Positions 1 through 8,348 of a stretch of DNA of 64,000 bases are shown here, one piece after another. The notes beneath the pieces are model-generated. The model had not been told where the DNA came from and did not search any database. It worked only from the letters and a program-made list of their open reading frames with translations. This stretch comes from Thermoplasmata archaeon (GTDB taxonomy: Archaea > Thermoplasmatota > Thermoplasmata > Lutacidiplasmatales > UBA184): contig JAKIWI010000001.1 in NCBI GenBank assembly GCA_022750115.1, positions 1-64,000 of the forward strand, read 5' to 3'. How positions within the stretch are numbered: the first letter of the stretch is position 1; each line of letters opens with the position of its first letter. The translations under genes and the position numbers were made by a program.

Positions 1-252
1 TACCAGCCCACGCCCGGGCGGCCGAGGACGGGCCGGGGATTAGTCTTTCGCCCGGCGGCGCGTTCGACGAATCAGCGGGCTCGCTGCCCAGACCCACCCA
101 GACCCACATTCAGAATGGACCCAGACCCTCCTCACGAACCGAACGATAACCGCGGGAATCAAGTCGTCTCGAGCGGACGCAACGGAGCTCCTTCGCGCTT
201 CGGGCGAAACGTTCATGGAGGTGTAGACCGTGGGCGGCGCCGGGTGTACCGA
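1..252. other. Window edge, no gene assigned
   Basis: I see no gene that can be defended here. An open frame does continue upstream of the signal peptide of the first protein to an ATG at 115, but those residues are Arg/Gly-rich and look non-coding. A purine-rich GGAGGTG lies at 217-223, about 20 bases before the first plausible GTG start, which is too far for a normal ribosome site. The first 110 bases may hold the end of a neighbouring gene outside the window. Confidence 0.4.
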
Positions 253-981
253 GTGAAGGTTTGGTGGCGCAAGGGGATTCCCTCGGTGGGTCTCGTGGTC
301 ATGGCCGTGGCTACCGTAGTCCTGATGGTGGGATCTTCCACCGCTGTCGCCGGATACATCGGTGAAGGAACGCCCTTGGTCTCGGACGTGACGTCCCACA
401 AAGGGTCGCTCGGCTGCGCGGGCTCGGACTCATGGAACATTGGGGGAATCAGTCTGACGACCGGAACTGGCGGAATGTACTCCCATCTTCATGAGATCAA
501 TTTTAAGCTGGGGTGCACGCCCCCTCCGGGTGCGGACACGGGTCTGAACAATGGTGCCAAGCTCACACGATTCGAGTGGAACCACGCGTCGGGAACCTAC
601 AATGTCTCGGTCGTCTGGACGATTTCCGCGCGCCTCGCAATCAACGCCACCCTCGCGGTCGGCTGCGGTCGCGGCGCTCTGGCAACTCAGTTCAACGTGC
701 TGGACGAGCAGACGGGAGGCAACCTTTGGTCCAGCGACCCCAGCAATGCAATTTTCAACAGCACATTCTGCGGCACGGGTGGCTCGGGGCACTATTCGAA
801 CACCTTCTACAACACCTACAATTTCACCTACGCGGGGGGAATCTCACTGGCGCGTGGAGTCTTCTACGACCCATTCTCCTACACACATCTCTGGACCTAC
901 GTTAGCGGCGGCGCGGACGTTCTGGTGGACTGCCAGTCCTCCGGGTACTACGTGACCGTCGACTCATTCAACGTCTGGTAG
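253..981 (+). CDS. Secreted hypothetical protein
   Basis: An exported protein of about 242 residues that I do not recognise. A short basic stretch (VKVWWRKG) is followed by a hydrophobic signal segment ending near TAVAG, so the GTG at 253 (or the in-frame GTG at 244) is preferred to the upstream ATG at 115, which would bury the signal. The mature part is rich in Gly, Ser, Thr and aromatic residues. It has several N-glycosylation sequons (NVS, NAT, NST, NFT) and about six cysteines, which suggests a disulphide-stabilised beta-rich domain outside the cell. There is no C-terminal membrane helix, so it may be released or held by other surface proteins. It stands alone, with no operon partner in view. 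Confidence 0.6.
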   Translation: MKVWWRKGIPSVGLVVMAVATVVLMVGSSTAVAGYIGEGTPLVSDVTSHKGSLGCAGSDSWNIGGISLTTGTGGMYSHLHEINFKLGCTPPPGADTGLNNGAKLTRFEWNHASGTYNVSVVWTISARLAINATLAVGCGRGALATQFNVLDEQTGGNLWSSDPSNAIFNSTFCGTGGSGHYSNTFYNTYNFTYAGGISLARGVFYDPFSYTHLWTYVSGGADVLVDCQSSGYYVTVDSFNVW

Positions 982-1343
982 CCGCGCGGGCGTCCGCGAC
1001 CGGGGATTGCCTACGATTGCGGCCGCGCTCCCTGACCGGACGATGCGGGCGAGCGCTTCGGGACCGTAGTTTCAGCTCCGCGAGCCCCTCTCGCGTTCGG
1101 CAATTGTGGCGCTCGACCGCGACACTCCGCTGTTCGTGCGGTGTGGGAACCGCGGAACCGGGGCAAAGATTCGACCGGCTCGATCGGTCAGCGAATCATT
1201 CGGACGAGCAGGCCTTTCAGCCAGATCGACGAGAGGGTTCGAACTTTAGAGTCGGATTCATCGGGACCCCACCTCAGGTTGCGCCGATACGGACCCCTGA
1301 CGACGACAACGCTTATGGCTCGCCCGCGGCTCGGAGGGCCTCG
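982..1343. other. Intergenic region
   Basis: No convincing coding frame or RNA gene is visible over these 362 bases. A frame open from 1017 merely runs into the next gene and has poor composition. The only functional signal I can support is a TATA-like element at its 3' end (1311-1318). A GGTTCGAAC string near 1237-1245 looks like a tRNA T-loop but has no T-stem partner. Confidence 0.5.
1311..1318 (+). promoter_or_regulatory. TATA-like box of the 119-aa/PAC2 operon
   Basis: The element GCTTATGG is centred about 30 bases before the ATG at 1344. This is the archaeal spacing expected when transcription starts at or next to the start codon (leaderless mRNA). Confidence 0.5.
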
Positions 1344-1703
1344 ATGAGTGAAGGGCCGGGCGCCGGCGAACCCATCGATATTCTTCTCAAGAGTACGCGC
1401 GACCTGCTCCGCCCGGAGGAGATCGTCCAAGAGGCAACCCGCGACATCGTCAAGGACGAGATCCGAGCGCATCTCGAATCGACGTTGAAGAAGGACCCGA
1501 AGCTCGCGCAGGACCTGAAGGACGCCGTCCGGTCGCTGCTCGAGGCCCGAGCGCTCGAGTACGCGGCGCTCCTGCGCGTCGGCACCTGCACCGCCCGGCT
1601 CGGCCTCGCCGCGATGCCCCCCGAGATCCGGCAGGCACTGACGAAGGACGTCGTGGAGCTGATCGCCCGCGAACTTGGGCAGATCGCCGAGAGGTCCCTC
1701 TAG
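1344..1703 (+). CDS. Small helical hypothetical protein preceding PAC2
   Basis: A 119-residue, strongly charged and probably all-helical protein with no signal peptide or membrane segment, so presumably cytosolic. I do not recognise a domain. The N-terminal part (about residues 12-60) is dense in Glu/Asp/Lys/Arg and the C-terminal half is more hydrophobic, as in a small helical bundle. The ATG at 1344 is chosen because a TATA-like box lies about 30 bases upstream. Its stop is four bases before the PAC2 start, so the two genes are almost certainly one operon and their products may act together. Confidence 0.6.
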   Translation: MSEGPGAGEPIDILLKSTRDLLRPEEIVQEATRDIVKDEIRAHLESTLKKDPKLAQDLKDAVRSLLEARALEYAALLRVGTCTARLGLAAMPPEIRQALTKDVVELIARELGQIAERSL

Positions 1704-1707
1704 CCCC

Positions 1708-2523
1708 ATGACGATCCCGGCGGACGGGGTCCGGATCTACGAGATCAAGCGCGTCGACGTCGAGGGCGCGATTGTCATCGACGGGTTCCCCTCGGTCGGG
1801 CTCGTGAGCTCGATCGTCGCGAACTACCTCATCGACACCCTCGAGATGGAGCAGATCGGCATCGTCGAGTCTCCGGCCTTCCCGACGGTGTCGCTCGTGC
1901 GGAACGGGAGCCCGCAGCACCCGGTGCGGATCTACGCCGGCACTCCCCCGAGCGACAAGACCGGCCGCGTCGCCGACAAGATCGTCGCCTTCGTCTCCGA
2001 ATTCCATCCCGCTCCCGCGATCATCCATCCCCTCGCGACGACGATCCTCGACTGGGTCCAGGAGCAGCGGTGCGGCATGCTCGTCTCGCCCGAGGGTCTC
2101 GTGGTCGACCGACCGGGAGGCGAGGCCAACGCCCACCGGCCGATGAAGCTCGCCGACGTGAAGATCTACGGCGTCGCGAGCACCCGCAAGGCGCGCGAAC
2201 TGTACATCGAGCCGAACATGAGCCCCTTCATGGAAGGCGTGATCACCGGCATCGCCGGTGTGCTCCTCAACGAAGGGCGACGGCGCGGCTTCGACGTCCT
2301 GACGTTCCTCGCCGAGGCCCAGGCCGACTATCCCGACGCGCGCGCCGCGGCGAAGGTCATCGAGGCCATCAACCGGATCTTGCTGAGGACCCCGCTCGAC
2401 CCCGTCCCGCTGTACCACGAGGCGGAGCGGATCGAGCAGCAGCTGTTGACGATCCAGCGGCGCGCCGCCGAGAAGGGACACTTGGAGCGGCCCGTTTCGG
2501 CGTCGACGCCGATGTACCGCTAG
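1708..2523 (+). CDS. PAC2 family protein (proteasome assembly chaperone-like)
   Basis: A 271-residue PAC2-domain protein. Archaeal and eukaryotic PAC2 proteins act as proteasome assembly chaperones, although many archaeal paralogues have no assigned job. The fold is recognised from the opening (VDVEGAIVIDGFPSVGLVSS at about residues 12-31), the following IVANYLIDTL helix, and the internal GVASTRKAREL and VITGIAGVLLNEGRRRGFDV blocks. The length is normal for the family. The start at 1708 (MTIPADG) is taken because the upstream in-frame ATG at 1675 lies inside the preceding gene. Its last 155 bases overlap the 3' end of the converging cysteine desulfurase gene. Confidence 0.85.
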   Translation: MTIPADGVRIYEIKRVDVEGAIVIDGFPSVGLVSSIVANYLIDTLEMEQIGIVESPAFPTVSLVRNGSPQHPVRIYAGTPPSDKTGRVADKIVAFVSEFHPAPAIIHPLATTILDWVQEQRCGMLVSPEGLVVDRPGGEANAHRPMKLADVKIYGVASTRKARELYIEPNMSPFMEGVITGIAGVLLNEGRRRGFDVLTFLAEAQADYPDARAAAKVIEAINRILLRTPLDPVPLYHEAERIEQQLLTIQRRAAEKGHLERPVSASTPMYR

Positions 2524-3748
2524 GCCGGTCCGGCATCCGCTCGAGCAGCTCGCGGACGCCCGCGATCAATCGGTCGGCGTCCGAGCGGTTGGTGTACAGG
2601 TAGAACGAGGCCCGCACGTTTCCGTCGAGGTCGCGCTCGGCGTACCACGAGTGGACGCAGTGCCGGCCCGATCGGACCATGACGCCGTGGCCCTCGTCGA
2701 GGAACAGCGCGGCGTCATGAGGGTCGACGCCGCGGAGGGCAAACGCGAAGACGCTGGGCCGGTCCGCCGGGTCGGCGGGTCCGAGCAGGCGGAGGCGCGG
2801 CTCGTCGACGAGTTCCCGCGTGACGTGGGCGTTGAGCTCCCGGTCGTGGGCCTCGATCGCATCGAGCCCGGCTCGTTCCAGGAATCGGAGCCCCGCCGCG
2901 GCGCCGAGGACGCCGGCGTAGTTCTGGAGACCGGCCTCGAACCGATGCGGCGGGGGCCGGAGCGCGTGGTCCGTGAGCGTGGACCACTCGACCGTCTCGC
3001 CGCCCGCGAGCAACGGGCGGAGCTGCGCGAGGGACTCCGGCCGTCCGGCGAGGACGCCGGTCCCCGTCGGTCCGAGCATTTTGTGCGAGGAGACCGCGAA
3101 GAAGTCCACCCCGAGCTTGTCCAGGTGGACGGCGCGGTGCGGGGCCGCCTGGCATCCGTCGATCAGGACGAGGGCCCCGTGGTCGTGCGCCCGCTCGACG
3201 ATCTCGCGCACGGGGAGCGAACGCCCGTCGAGGTTGGACGTCTGGAACAGGCTCACGAGCCGGACGCCCGTCGAGAGCGCCGCCTCGAACGCCTCGGCGT
3301 CGAACACGCCGTCGTCGCGCAACCTCAGGATCTCGAGCTTCACGCCGCGCTCGGGGCCGAGGCGCTGCCAGAGGATGAGGTTCGAGTTGTGCTCCTGATC
3401 GGAGACGAGGACCCGGTCGCCCCTCTTCCAGGCGATCCCCTGGCCGACGATGTTGATCGCCTCCGTCGAGTTGCGGACGAACACGATCCCCGACGCCGAT
3501 GGCGCCTCCAGGAATTTCGCGAACGTCTCCCGCGCGCCCTCGAACCTCCGCGAGACCTCTTCGGCGAACCGATGGAGCGAGCGGCCCGCGCAGCCGGGGA
3601 AGTCGCGGTAGTACTCGGTCATCGCATCGAGGACCTCCTGCGGGACGAGCGACATGCACGCGGAGTCGAGGTAGGCCGGTGCGAACCCGTCGGCCCGAGC
3701 GCGCAGCGCCGGGAACTTCTCGCGGAGGCCGTCGATCCCGTCGGTCAT
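2369..3748 (-). CDS. Cysteine desulfurase, SufS/Csd-like
   Basis: A PLP-dependent class V aminotransferase-fold enzyme that removes sulfur from cysteine as a persulfide for Fe-S clusters or tRNA thiolation. Visible landmarks are His120 in the EHNSN block, Asp197 (LIDGCQ), the PLP lysine Lys223 in SSHKMLGPTG, and catalytic Cys364 in the SGRHC loop, which is typical of the SufS group. Its ATG overlaps the stop of the M20 peptidase upstream (ATGA), so the two are translationally coupled. No SufBCD or scaffold gene is adjacent. Oddity: the family normally ends near residue 405 (RELLERM), but the frame continues about 54 low-complexity Arg/Ser/Ala residues, antisense to the end of the PAC2 gene. 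Confidence 0.85.
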   Translation of the reverse strand: MTDGIDGLREKFPALRARADGFAPAYLDSACMSLVPQEVLDAMTEYYRDFPGCAGRSLHRFAEEVSRRFEGARETFAKFLEAPSASGIVFVRNSTEAINIVGQGIAWKRGDRVLVSDQEHNSNLILWQRLGPERGVKLEILRLRDDGVFDAEAFEAALSTGVRLVSLFQTSNLDGRSLPVREIVERAHDHGALVLIDGCQAAPHRAVHLDKLGVDFFAVSSHKMLGPTGTGVLAGRPESLAQLRPLLAGGETVEWSTLTDHALRPPPHRFEAGLQNYAGVLGAAAGLRFLERAGLDAIEAHDRELNAHVTRELVDEPRLRLLGPADPADRPSVFAFALRGVDPHDAALFLDEGHGVMVRSGRHCVHSWYAERDLDGNVRASFYLYTNRSDADRLIAGVRELLERMPDRPSGTSASTPKRAAPSVPSRRRAAGSSTAAARSAPPRGTAGRGRAGSSARSG

Positions 3749-4935
3749 CGCGCTTGGAGCCCCATGGTGGCGGCGGCGAGGGTTGCCGCGCCCGTGACCA
3801 GGGATTCGTCGGGAGGCAGGAACGTCGGGCTGTGGAGAGAACCCGAGAGGCCCGGTGTGCCGGCCCCGAGCTTCAGGAAAGTACCCGGGACGCGCTCGAG
3901 GTAGCGCGAGAAATCCTCGGCCCCCATCACGACCGACGGCAACTCGACGAGCCAGTCCTCCCCGAGCTCCTCGCCGAGGATCCCGACCACGCGCTCCGTC
4001 ACGGCCGGCGAATTCACCAGCACCGGATAACCACGGTGGTACTCGACCTTCGCCGTCGCGCCGAGGCTGGCGACGATGTGACGGACCCGCTTGCGGATCA
4101 CGCGCTCGATCGTGTCGCGGGTCTCGGGCCGGAAGGTGCGCACGGTGCCGTCGAGGACCACCTCGGGCGGCAGGATGTTCGGGACCGTCCCGCCGTGGAT
4201 CATCCCGACGGACACAACGACCGGATCGACCGGGTCTCGGGCCCGGCTCACGACGGCCTGCAAACCTTGGACGACCTCGGCGGCGGCGAGGACGGAGTCG
4301 GGGCCGCGATGGGGGTACGCGGCGTGCCCGCCACGTCCGCGAACACGGATCCGAAACCGGTCCGCCGCGGCCATCATCGGGCCCTTGCGCCAACCGACCA
4401 TGCCGGTCGGAACGTCCGGTGTGACGTGCTGGCCGAGCACGAAATCGGCCTTGGGTGCCTCGAGGCAGCCCCGCTCGAGGAACGGACCGGCCCCGCCGGT
4501 CTCCCCCTCCTCCTCGGCCGGCTGGAACAGGAGGCGGACGGGTCCCCGGAGCTTCGGACCCGCGCGCGACAGCATCGCCGCGGCTCCGAGGAGGCAGCTC
4601 ATGTGGACATCGTGGCCGCACGCGTGCATCTTCCCCGAGGTCCGGGAAGCGTACGGAGCGCCGGTGCGCTCGTCGACGGGGAGAGCATCCATGTCGGCGC
4701 GCAGCGCCACGACGCGACCGGAACGGGCCGTCCCGATCGTGGCGAGGACGCCCGTGAATCCATCGTAGACCGTCGGCTCGAGCCCGAGGCCCCGGAGCGC
4801 CGTCACCAGCTTTTCCCGCGTCCGGAACTCCTCGTTCGCGAGTTCCGGTTCCTCGTGGAACGCCTGCCGCCAGGATCGCATTTGCGGGAGCAGGGAGCGC
4901 GCGGCCCTCGTCCATGGACCCATCGGACGGGGCAT
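3745..4935 (-). CDS. M20 family metallopeptidase / amidohydrolase
   Basis: A 396-residue zinc-dependent hydrolase of the M20D type (carboxypeptidase, N-acyl-amino acid or IAA-amino acid amidohydrolase-like). It would hydrolyse N-acylated amino acids or small peptides in the cytosol. Metal-binding landmarks are HACGHD at residues 104-109, the EEE of PAEEEGETG near 140, and GAED near 345. RGRGGHAAYPHRG marks the lid/dimerisation domain. It is the first gene of a two-gene operon with the cysteine desulfurase (4-base overlap). A TTATA element at 4961-4965 on this strand lies 28 bases before the ATG at 4935, supporting that start and a leaderless mRNA. The exact substrate cannot be read from sequence. 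Confidence 0.85.
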   Translation of the reverse strand: MPRPMGPWTRAARSLLPQMRSWRQAFHEEPELANEEFRTREKLVTALRGLGLEPTVYDGFTGVLATIGTARSGRVVALRADMDALPVDERTGAPYASRTSGKMHACGHDVHMSCLLGAAAMLSRAGPKLRGPVRLLFQPAEEEGETGGAGPFLERGCLEAPKADFVLGQHVTPDVPTGMVGWRKGPMMAAADRFRIRVRGRGGHAAYPHRGPDSVLAAAEVVQGLQAVVSRARDPVDPVVVSVGMIHGGTVPNILPPEVVLDGTVRTFRPETRDTIERVIRKRVRHIVASLGATAKVEYHRGYPVLVNSPAVTERVVGILGEELGEDWLVELPSVVMGAEDFSRYLERVPGTFLKLGAGTPGLSGSLHSPTFLPPDESLVTGAATLAAATMGLQAR

Positions 4936-4960
4936 CGGCGCCGTCGGTGCCGAGCAACGG

Positions 4961-4967
4961 TATAACG
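4961..4967 (-). promoter_or_regulatory. TATA box of the M20 peptidase operon
   Basis: The reverse strand reads CGTTATACC across this site. It is centred about 28 bases before the start codon at 4935, the spacing of an archaeal leaderless promoter. Confidence 0.55.
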
Positions 4968-5045
4968 AGGGGGGACGTGGGGGGTCGAGACGCGCAGGTC
5001 GGCTCGCCGGCGTCGACCGGAGCGGACGGCCCGATTAGTTATCTT

Positions 5046-5053
5046 CTTATAGT
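5046..5053 (+). promoter_or_regulatory. TATA box of dnaK
   Basis: CTTATAGT within an AT-rich patch (5037-5056) is the only such patch in the divergent spacer. It would place the dnaK transcription start near 5075, leaving about a 44-base leader before the ATG at 5119, unlike the leaderless genes nearby. Confidence 0.45.
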
Positions 5054-5118
5054 AGGGTAGACTTTCCACTGATGCTCGCCGACCGGGGGAGACTCAGGGC
5101 GGCCCGCAGGCAACGGAC

Positions 5119-7023
5119 ATGGCAAAGATCATCGGAATCGACCTAGGAACCAGCAACTCCGCGGCGGCCGTACTCGAGGGTGGACGCCCGGTCATCATCC
5201 CGAGCGCCGAGGGAACGACGGTCGGCGGCGGGAAGGCGTTCCCGTCGTACGTCGCGTTCGCGAAGGACGGACAGCTCATCGTCGGCGAGCCCGCGCGCCG
5301 CCAGGCGATCTCCAACCCGGAGAACACCGTCACCGCGTTCAAGCGGAAGATGGGAACGGACTCGAAGTACCGACTCTCGGGGAAGGACTACACGCCACAA
5401 CAGCTCTCGGCGTTCCTCCTCCAGAAGATCAAGCGGGACGCGGAGGCGTTCCTCGGCGAGAAAGTCGAGAAAGCGGTCATTACCGTCCCGGCCTACTTCA
5501 ACGACAACCAGCGACAGGCGACCAAGGACGCGGGCGCGATCGCCGGTCTCGAGGTCGTCCGTATCATCAACGAGCCGACGGCCGCCTCGCTCGCCTACGG
5601 CCTCGACAAGGCCGGCCGGCAGCAGAAGATCCTCGTCTTCGACTTGGGCGGCGGGACGCTCGACGTCACGCTCATGGAATTCGGCGACGGCGTCTTCGAG
5701 GTGCTCTCGACGGCGGGCGACACGCAGCTCGGCGGCACCGACATGGACAACGTGCTCACCGAGTTCATCGTCAGCGAGTTCCAGAAGGAGTCCGCCGTCA
5801 ACATCGGCTCCGACAAGATGGCGATGCAGCGGGTGCGCGACGCCGCGGAGAAGGCGAAGATCGAGCTCTCCTCCACCATGGAAACCCAGCTCAACCTGCC
5901 GTTCCTCACCGCGACCAACGAAGGTCCCAAGCACCTCGCCCTCACCCTCAGCCGCGCAAAGCTCGAGGACCTGATCCGCCCGATCATCCAGCGCTGCACC
6001 GGCCCGCTCGAGCAGGCCATCCGCGACGCGAAGCTCGAGAAGAGCCAGATCGACCGGATCATCCTCGTCGGCGGCCCGACGAGGATGCCGATCGTCCAGA
6101 AGTTCGTCGAGACCGCCGTGGGCCGTCCGATCGAGCGCGGCGTCGACCCGATGGAGTGCGTCGCCCTGGGCGCCGCGGTTCAGGCGGGCGTGCTCGCGGG
6201 CGAGGTGAAGGACGTCTTGCTCCTCGACGTCACGCCGCTCTCGCTCGGGGTCGAGACGCTCGGGGGCGTCGCCACGAAGCTCATCGAGCGGAACACGACG
6301 ATCCCGACCCGTAAGAGCCAGATCTTCACGACCGCGGCCGACAACCAGAACTCGGTCGAGATCAAGGTCTACCAGGGCGAGCGCCCGATCGCGGCCGACA
6401 ACGTCGCGCTCGGTTCGTTCATGCTGACGGGGATCCCGCCCGCGCCCCGCGGCGTCCCGCAGGTCGAGGTGTCGTTCGACATCGACGCGAACGGCATCCT
6501 CTCCGTTTCCGCGAAGGACCTCGCCTCGGGGAAGAAGCAGGGGATCACGATCACCGCCTCGAGCAAGCTCTCGAAGGAGGAGGTCGACCGGATGCTCAAG
6601 CAGGCCGAGACGTACGCCGACGAGGACAAGCTCCGCGCCGAACGGGTCGGGAAGCGGAACCTGGCCGAGGCGCTGACCTACGAGGCGGAGCGGGTCATCG
6701 ACCAAGCAAAGGGAAAGTTGACCGACGCCGAGAAGGCCGACGTCCTCGCGAAGGTCAAGGAGCTGCGCGACGCCCTCGCGAAGAACGACGGCGCCGAGAT
6801 CGATGCGAAGTCCGACGCCCTCACGCGCGCGCTCCACGCGATCGCGCCGAAGCTCTATGAGCCCGAGGGCGGAGCGCCCCCGGAGGGCGGCGCGTCTCCG
6901 CCAGAAGCGCCCACCGACGCTCCCGACGAATCGCCGTCCCCCGCGTCGTCCACCGAGGGCCCCGTCGACGCCGACTTCAAGGTCGTCGACGACCGGAGCG
7001 AACCCGGGAAAGGTCCCTCGTAG
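5119..7023 (+). CDS. dnaK: Molecular chaperone DnaK (Hsp70)
   Basis: A full-length 634-residue Hsp70. ATP-driven cycles of peptide binding in the cytosol prevent aggregation and help refolding. The N-terminal ATPase shows GIDLGTSNS near residue 5, [12 protein letters not shown] near 175 and [10 protein letters not shown] near 315. The substrate-binding domain follows the linker [16 protein letters not shown] near 373, and the lid is helical. The tail is acidic and Pro/Ser-rich. GrpE and DnaJ, the usual partners, are not next to it and must lie elsewhere if present. It is divergent from the M20 operon and ends nine bases from the converging citrate synthase gene. In archaea, dnaK is generally a gene acquired from bacteria (family knowledge). 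Confidence 0.97.
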   Translation: MAKIIGIDLGTSNSAAAVLEGGRPVIIPSAEGTTVGGGKAFPSYVAFAKDGQLIVGEPARRQAISNPENTVTAFKRKMGTDSKYRLSGKDYTPQQLSAFLLQKIKRDAEAFLGEKVEKAVITVPAYFNDNQRQATKDAGAIAGLEVVRIINEPTAASLAYGLDKAGRQQKILVFDLGGGTLDVTLMEFGDGVFEVLSTAGDTQLGGTDMDNVLTEFIVSEFQKESAVNIGSDKMAMQRVRDAAEKAKIELSSTMETQLNLPFLTATNEGPKHLALTLSRAKLEDLIRPIIQRCTGPLEQAIRDAKLEKSQIDRIILVGGPTRMPIVQKFVETAVGRPIERGVDPMECVALGAAVQAGVLAGEVKDVLLLDVTPLSLGVETLGGVATKLIERNTTIPTRKSQIFTTAADNQNSVEIKVYQGERPIAADNVALGSFMLTGIPPAPRGVPQVEVSFDIDANGILSVSAKDLASGKKQGITITASSKLSKEEVDRMLKQAETYADEDKLRAERVGKRNLAEALTYEAERVIDQAKGKLTDAEKADVLAKVKELRDALAKNDGAEIDAKSDALTRALHAIAPKLYEPEGGAPPEGGASPPEAPTDAPDESPSPASSTEGPVDADFKVVDDRSEPGKGPS

Positions 7024-7032
7024 GTCGGCGGG

Positions 7033-8157
7033 CTACCGAGCCTTCGTCGGCCACTTCCGGCCGGGCGCCGGACCGGTGTACCGAACGTCGGGCCGAATCA
7101 GCCGGTTGTCGGACGCCTGCTCCAGGGCGTGCGCCGCCCAGCCGGCCGTCCGCGCCACCGCGAACGTCGGGGTGAACAGTTCGCGCGGAAGGCCGACCGC
7201 CTCCAGGACGACGGCGCCGTAGAACTCGACGTTCATGAACAGGCGCGCCTCGGGCCGGCGTTTCTGGAGGGCGGCGACCCCGGCGTGTTCGACCGCCTCG
7301 GCAAGCGCGAACCGGGAGGGGTCGGCGATGGTCCGCGCGATCCGCTTCAACTGCACCGCGCGCGGGTCGTCGGTCTTGTACGCCCGGTGCCCGAAGCCGT
7401 AGAGTCGCTCTTTGCGAGCGAGCGCCGCGGCGACCCAGCGCTCGGCGTTGTCGGGGGTCCCGACTCCGTCGAGCATGTCGGAGACGCGCGCCGGCGCGCC
7501 GCCGTGCGCGGGGCCCTTCAAGGCGCCCAGCGCCGCCACCGCCGCGGAGATCAGGTCCGATTGGGTCGACACCACGATCCGCAACGCGAACGTCGAGGCG
7601 TTCATCCCGTGGTCCGCGAGCAGGACGAGGTACTGCTCGAGCGCGCGCGCCCGCTCCGGCGTGGGAGCCTCGCCCGTCAGCAGCGAGAGGTAGTTCGCGG
7701 CGTGGCCGAGGTCGGGTCGGTCGGCCACCGGCGGCTTCCCCGCGGAGCAGCGGACGTAGCGGGCGAGCAGCGCAGGCGTCTTTGCGACGAGTTCGAGCCC
7801 CTGGGCGCGCGTCGGAGGGTAGTCCCACGCGGGGCCCCCGAGGAGGCTCAGGAGGCTGCGCATCGCCTCGAGGGGAGGCAGGCCGAGCGGGACAGCGTCC
7901 GCGAGGCGCGTCGTTCGATCGTCGAGCTGCCGCCGTCGTACGAGTTCCGCCGAAAGTTCGCTCGGGGGGTCGACGGCGGGGGCGGACCCGTCGAGCAGCA
8001 GGGAGACAACGCCCTCGTAGGTGGCCGACGGAACCAGTTCGTCGATGTCGAACCCCCGGTAGGTCAGGCCGCCGGTCTCCCCCGCGACGAGCGTGATCGC
8101 CGAGTCTCCGAGGACCACGTGCTCGAGGCCTTTGGAGGTCGCCGGGGGATCCGTCAT
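7033..8157 (-). CDS. gltA: Citrate synthase family protein
   Basis: A 374-residue type II citrate synthase-fold enzyme, expected to condense acetyl-CoA with oxaloacetate (or a related 2-methylcitrate reaction) as the TCA entry step. Landmarks are TYRGFDIDEL near residue 28, GPAHGGAP with the first catalytic His, and GFGHRAYK with the second. Oddity: the catalytic Asp block, usually NVDFYSG, reads NVEFYGA, with Glu311 encoded at 7225-7227. That is a conservative but functionally important change. The start at 8157 (MTDPPATSKG) is chosen because upstream codons are Arg-rich and non-coding in character. It converges on dnaK and shares no operon. It could be a functional synthase or a divergent paralogue. 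Confidence 0.85.
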   Translation of the reverse strand: MTDPPATSKGLEHVVLGDSAITLVAGETGGLTYRGFDIDELVPSATYEGVVSLLLDGSAPAVDPPSELSAELVRRRQLDDRTTRLADAVPLGLPPLEAMRSLLSLLGGPAWDYPPTRAQGLELVAKTPALLARYVRCSAGKPPVADRPDLGHAANYLSLLTGEAPTPERARALEQYLVLLADHGMNASTFALRIVVSTQSDLISAAVAALGALKGPAHGGAPARVSDMLDGVGTPDNAERWVAAALARKERLYGFGHRAYKTDDPRAVQLKRIARTIADPSRFALAEAVEHAGVAALQKRRPEARLFMNVEFYGAVVLEAVGLPRELFTPTFAVARTAGWAAHALEQASDNRLIRPDVRYTGPAPGRKWPTKAR

Positions 8158-8273
8158 CGTGCCGTCGGCGAGCGAGGCGTCCGGCGAGATAGGGTACGAC
8201 CCCGGACCTTCCGCGAGAGGGACGCAACCACGAACTCCAGGCCCTCCACCTCCGTGAGATAGTCTAGCACGAG

Positions 8274-8281
8274 GATTATCC
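8274..8281 (+). promoter_or_regulatory. TATA-like box of the kelch/PKD protein gene
   Basis: GATTATCC lies in the 191-base spacer between divergent genes. It predicts transcription near 8303 and a short leader before the GTG at 8349. Confidence 0.4.
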
Positions 8282-8348
8282 GTCGGGGCGGCCTCGCTCG
8301 GCCGAGTCAGAGCCCTGCGAGGGCGAGGCGAAGGAGTCGGAGCGAGGG

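Noticed and set aside
1230-1250. GGTTCGAAC resembling a tRNA T loop
   Set aside because: The bases after the loop do not pair with those before it, and no anticodon arm is upstream.
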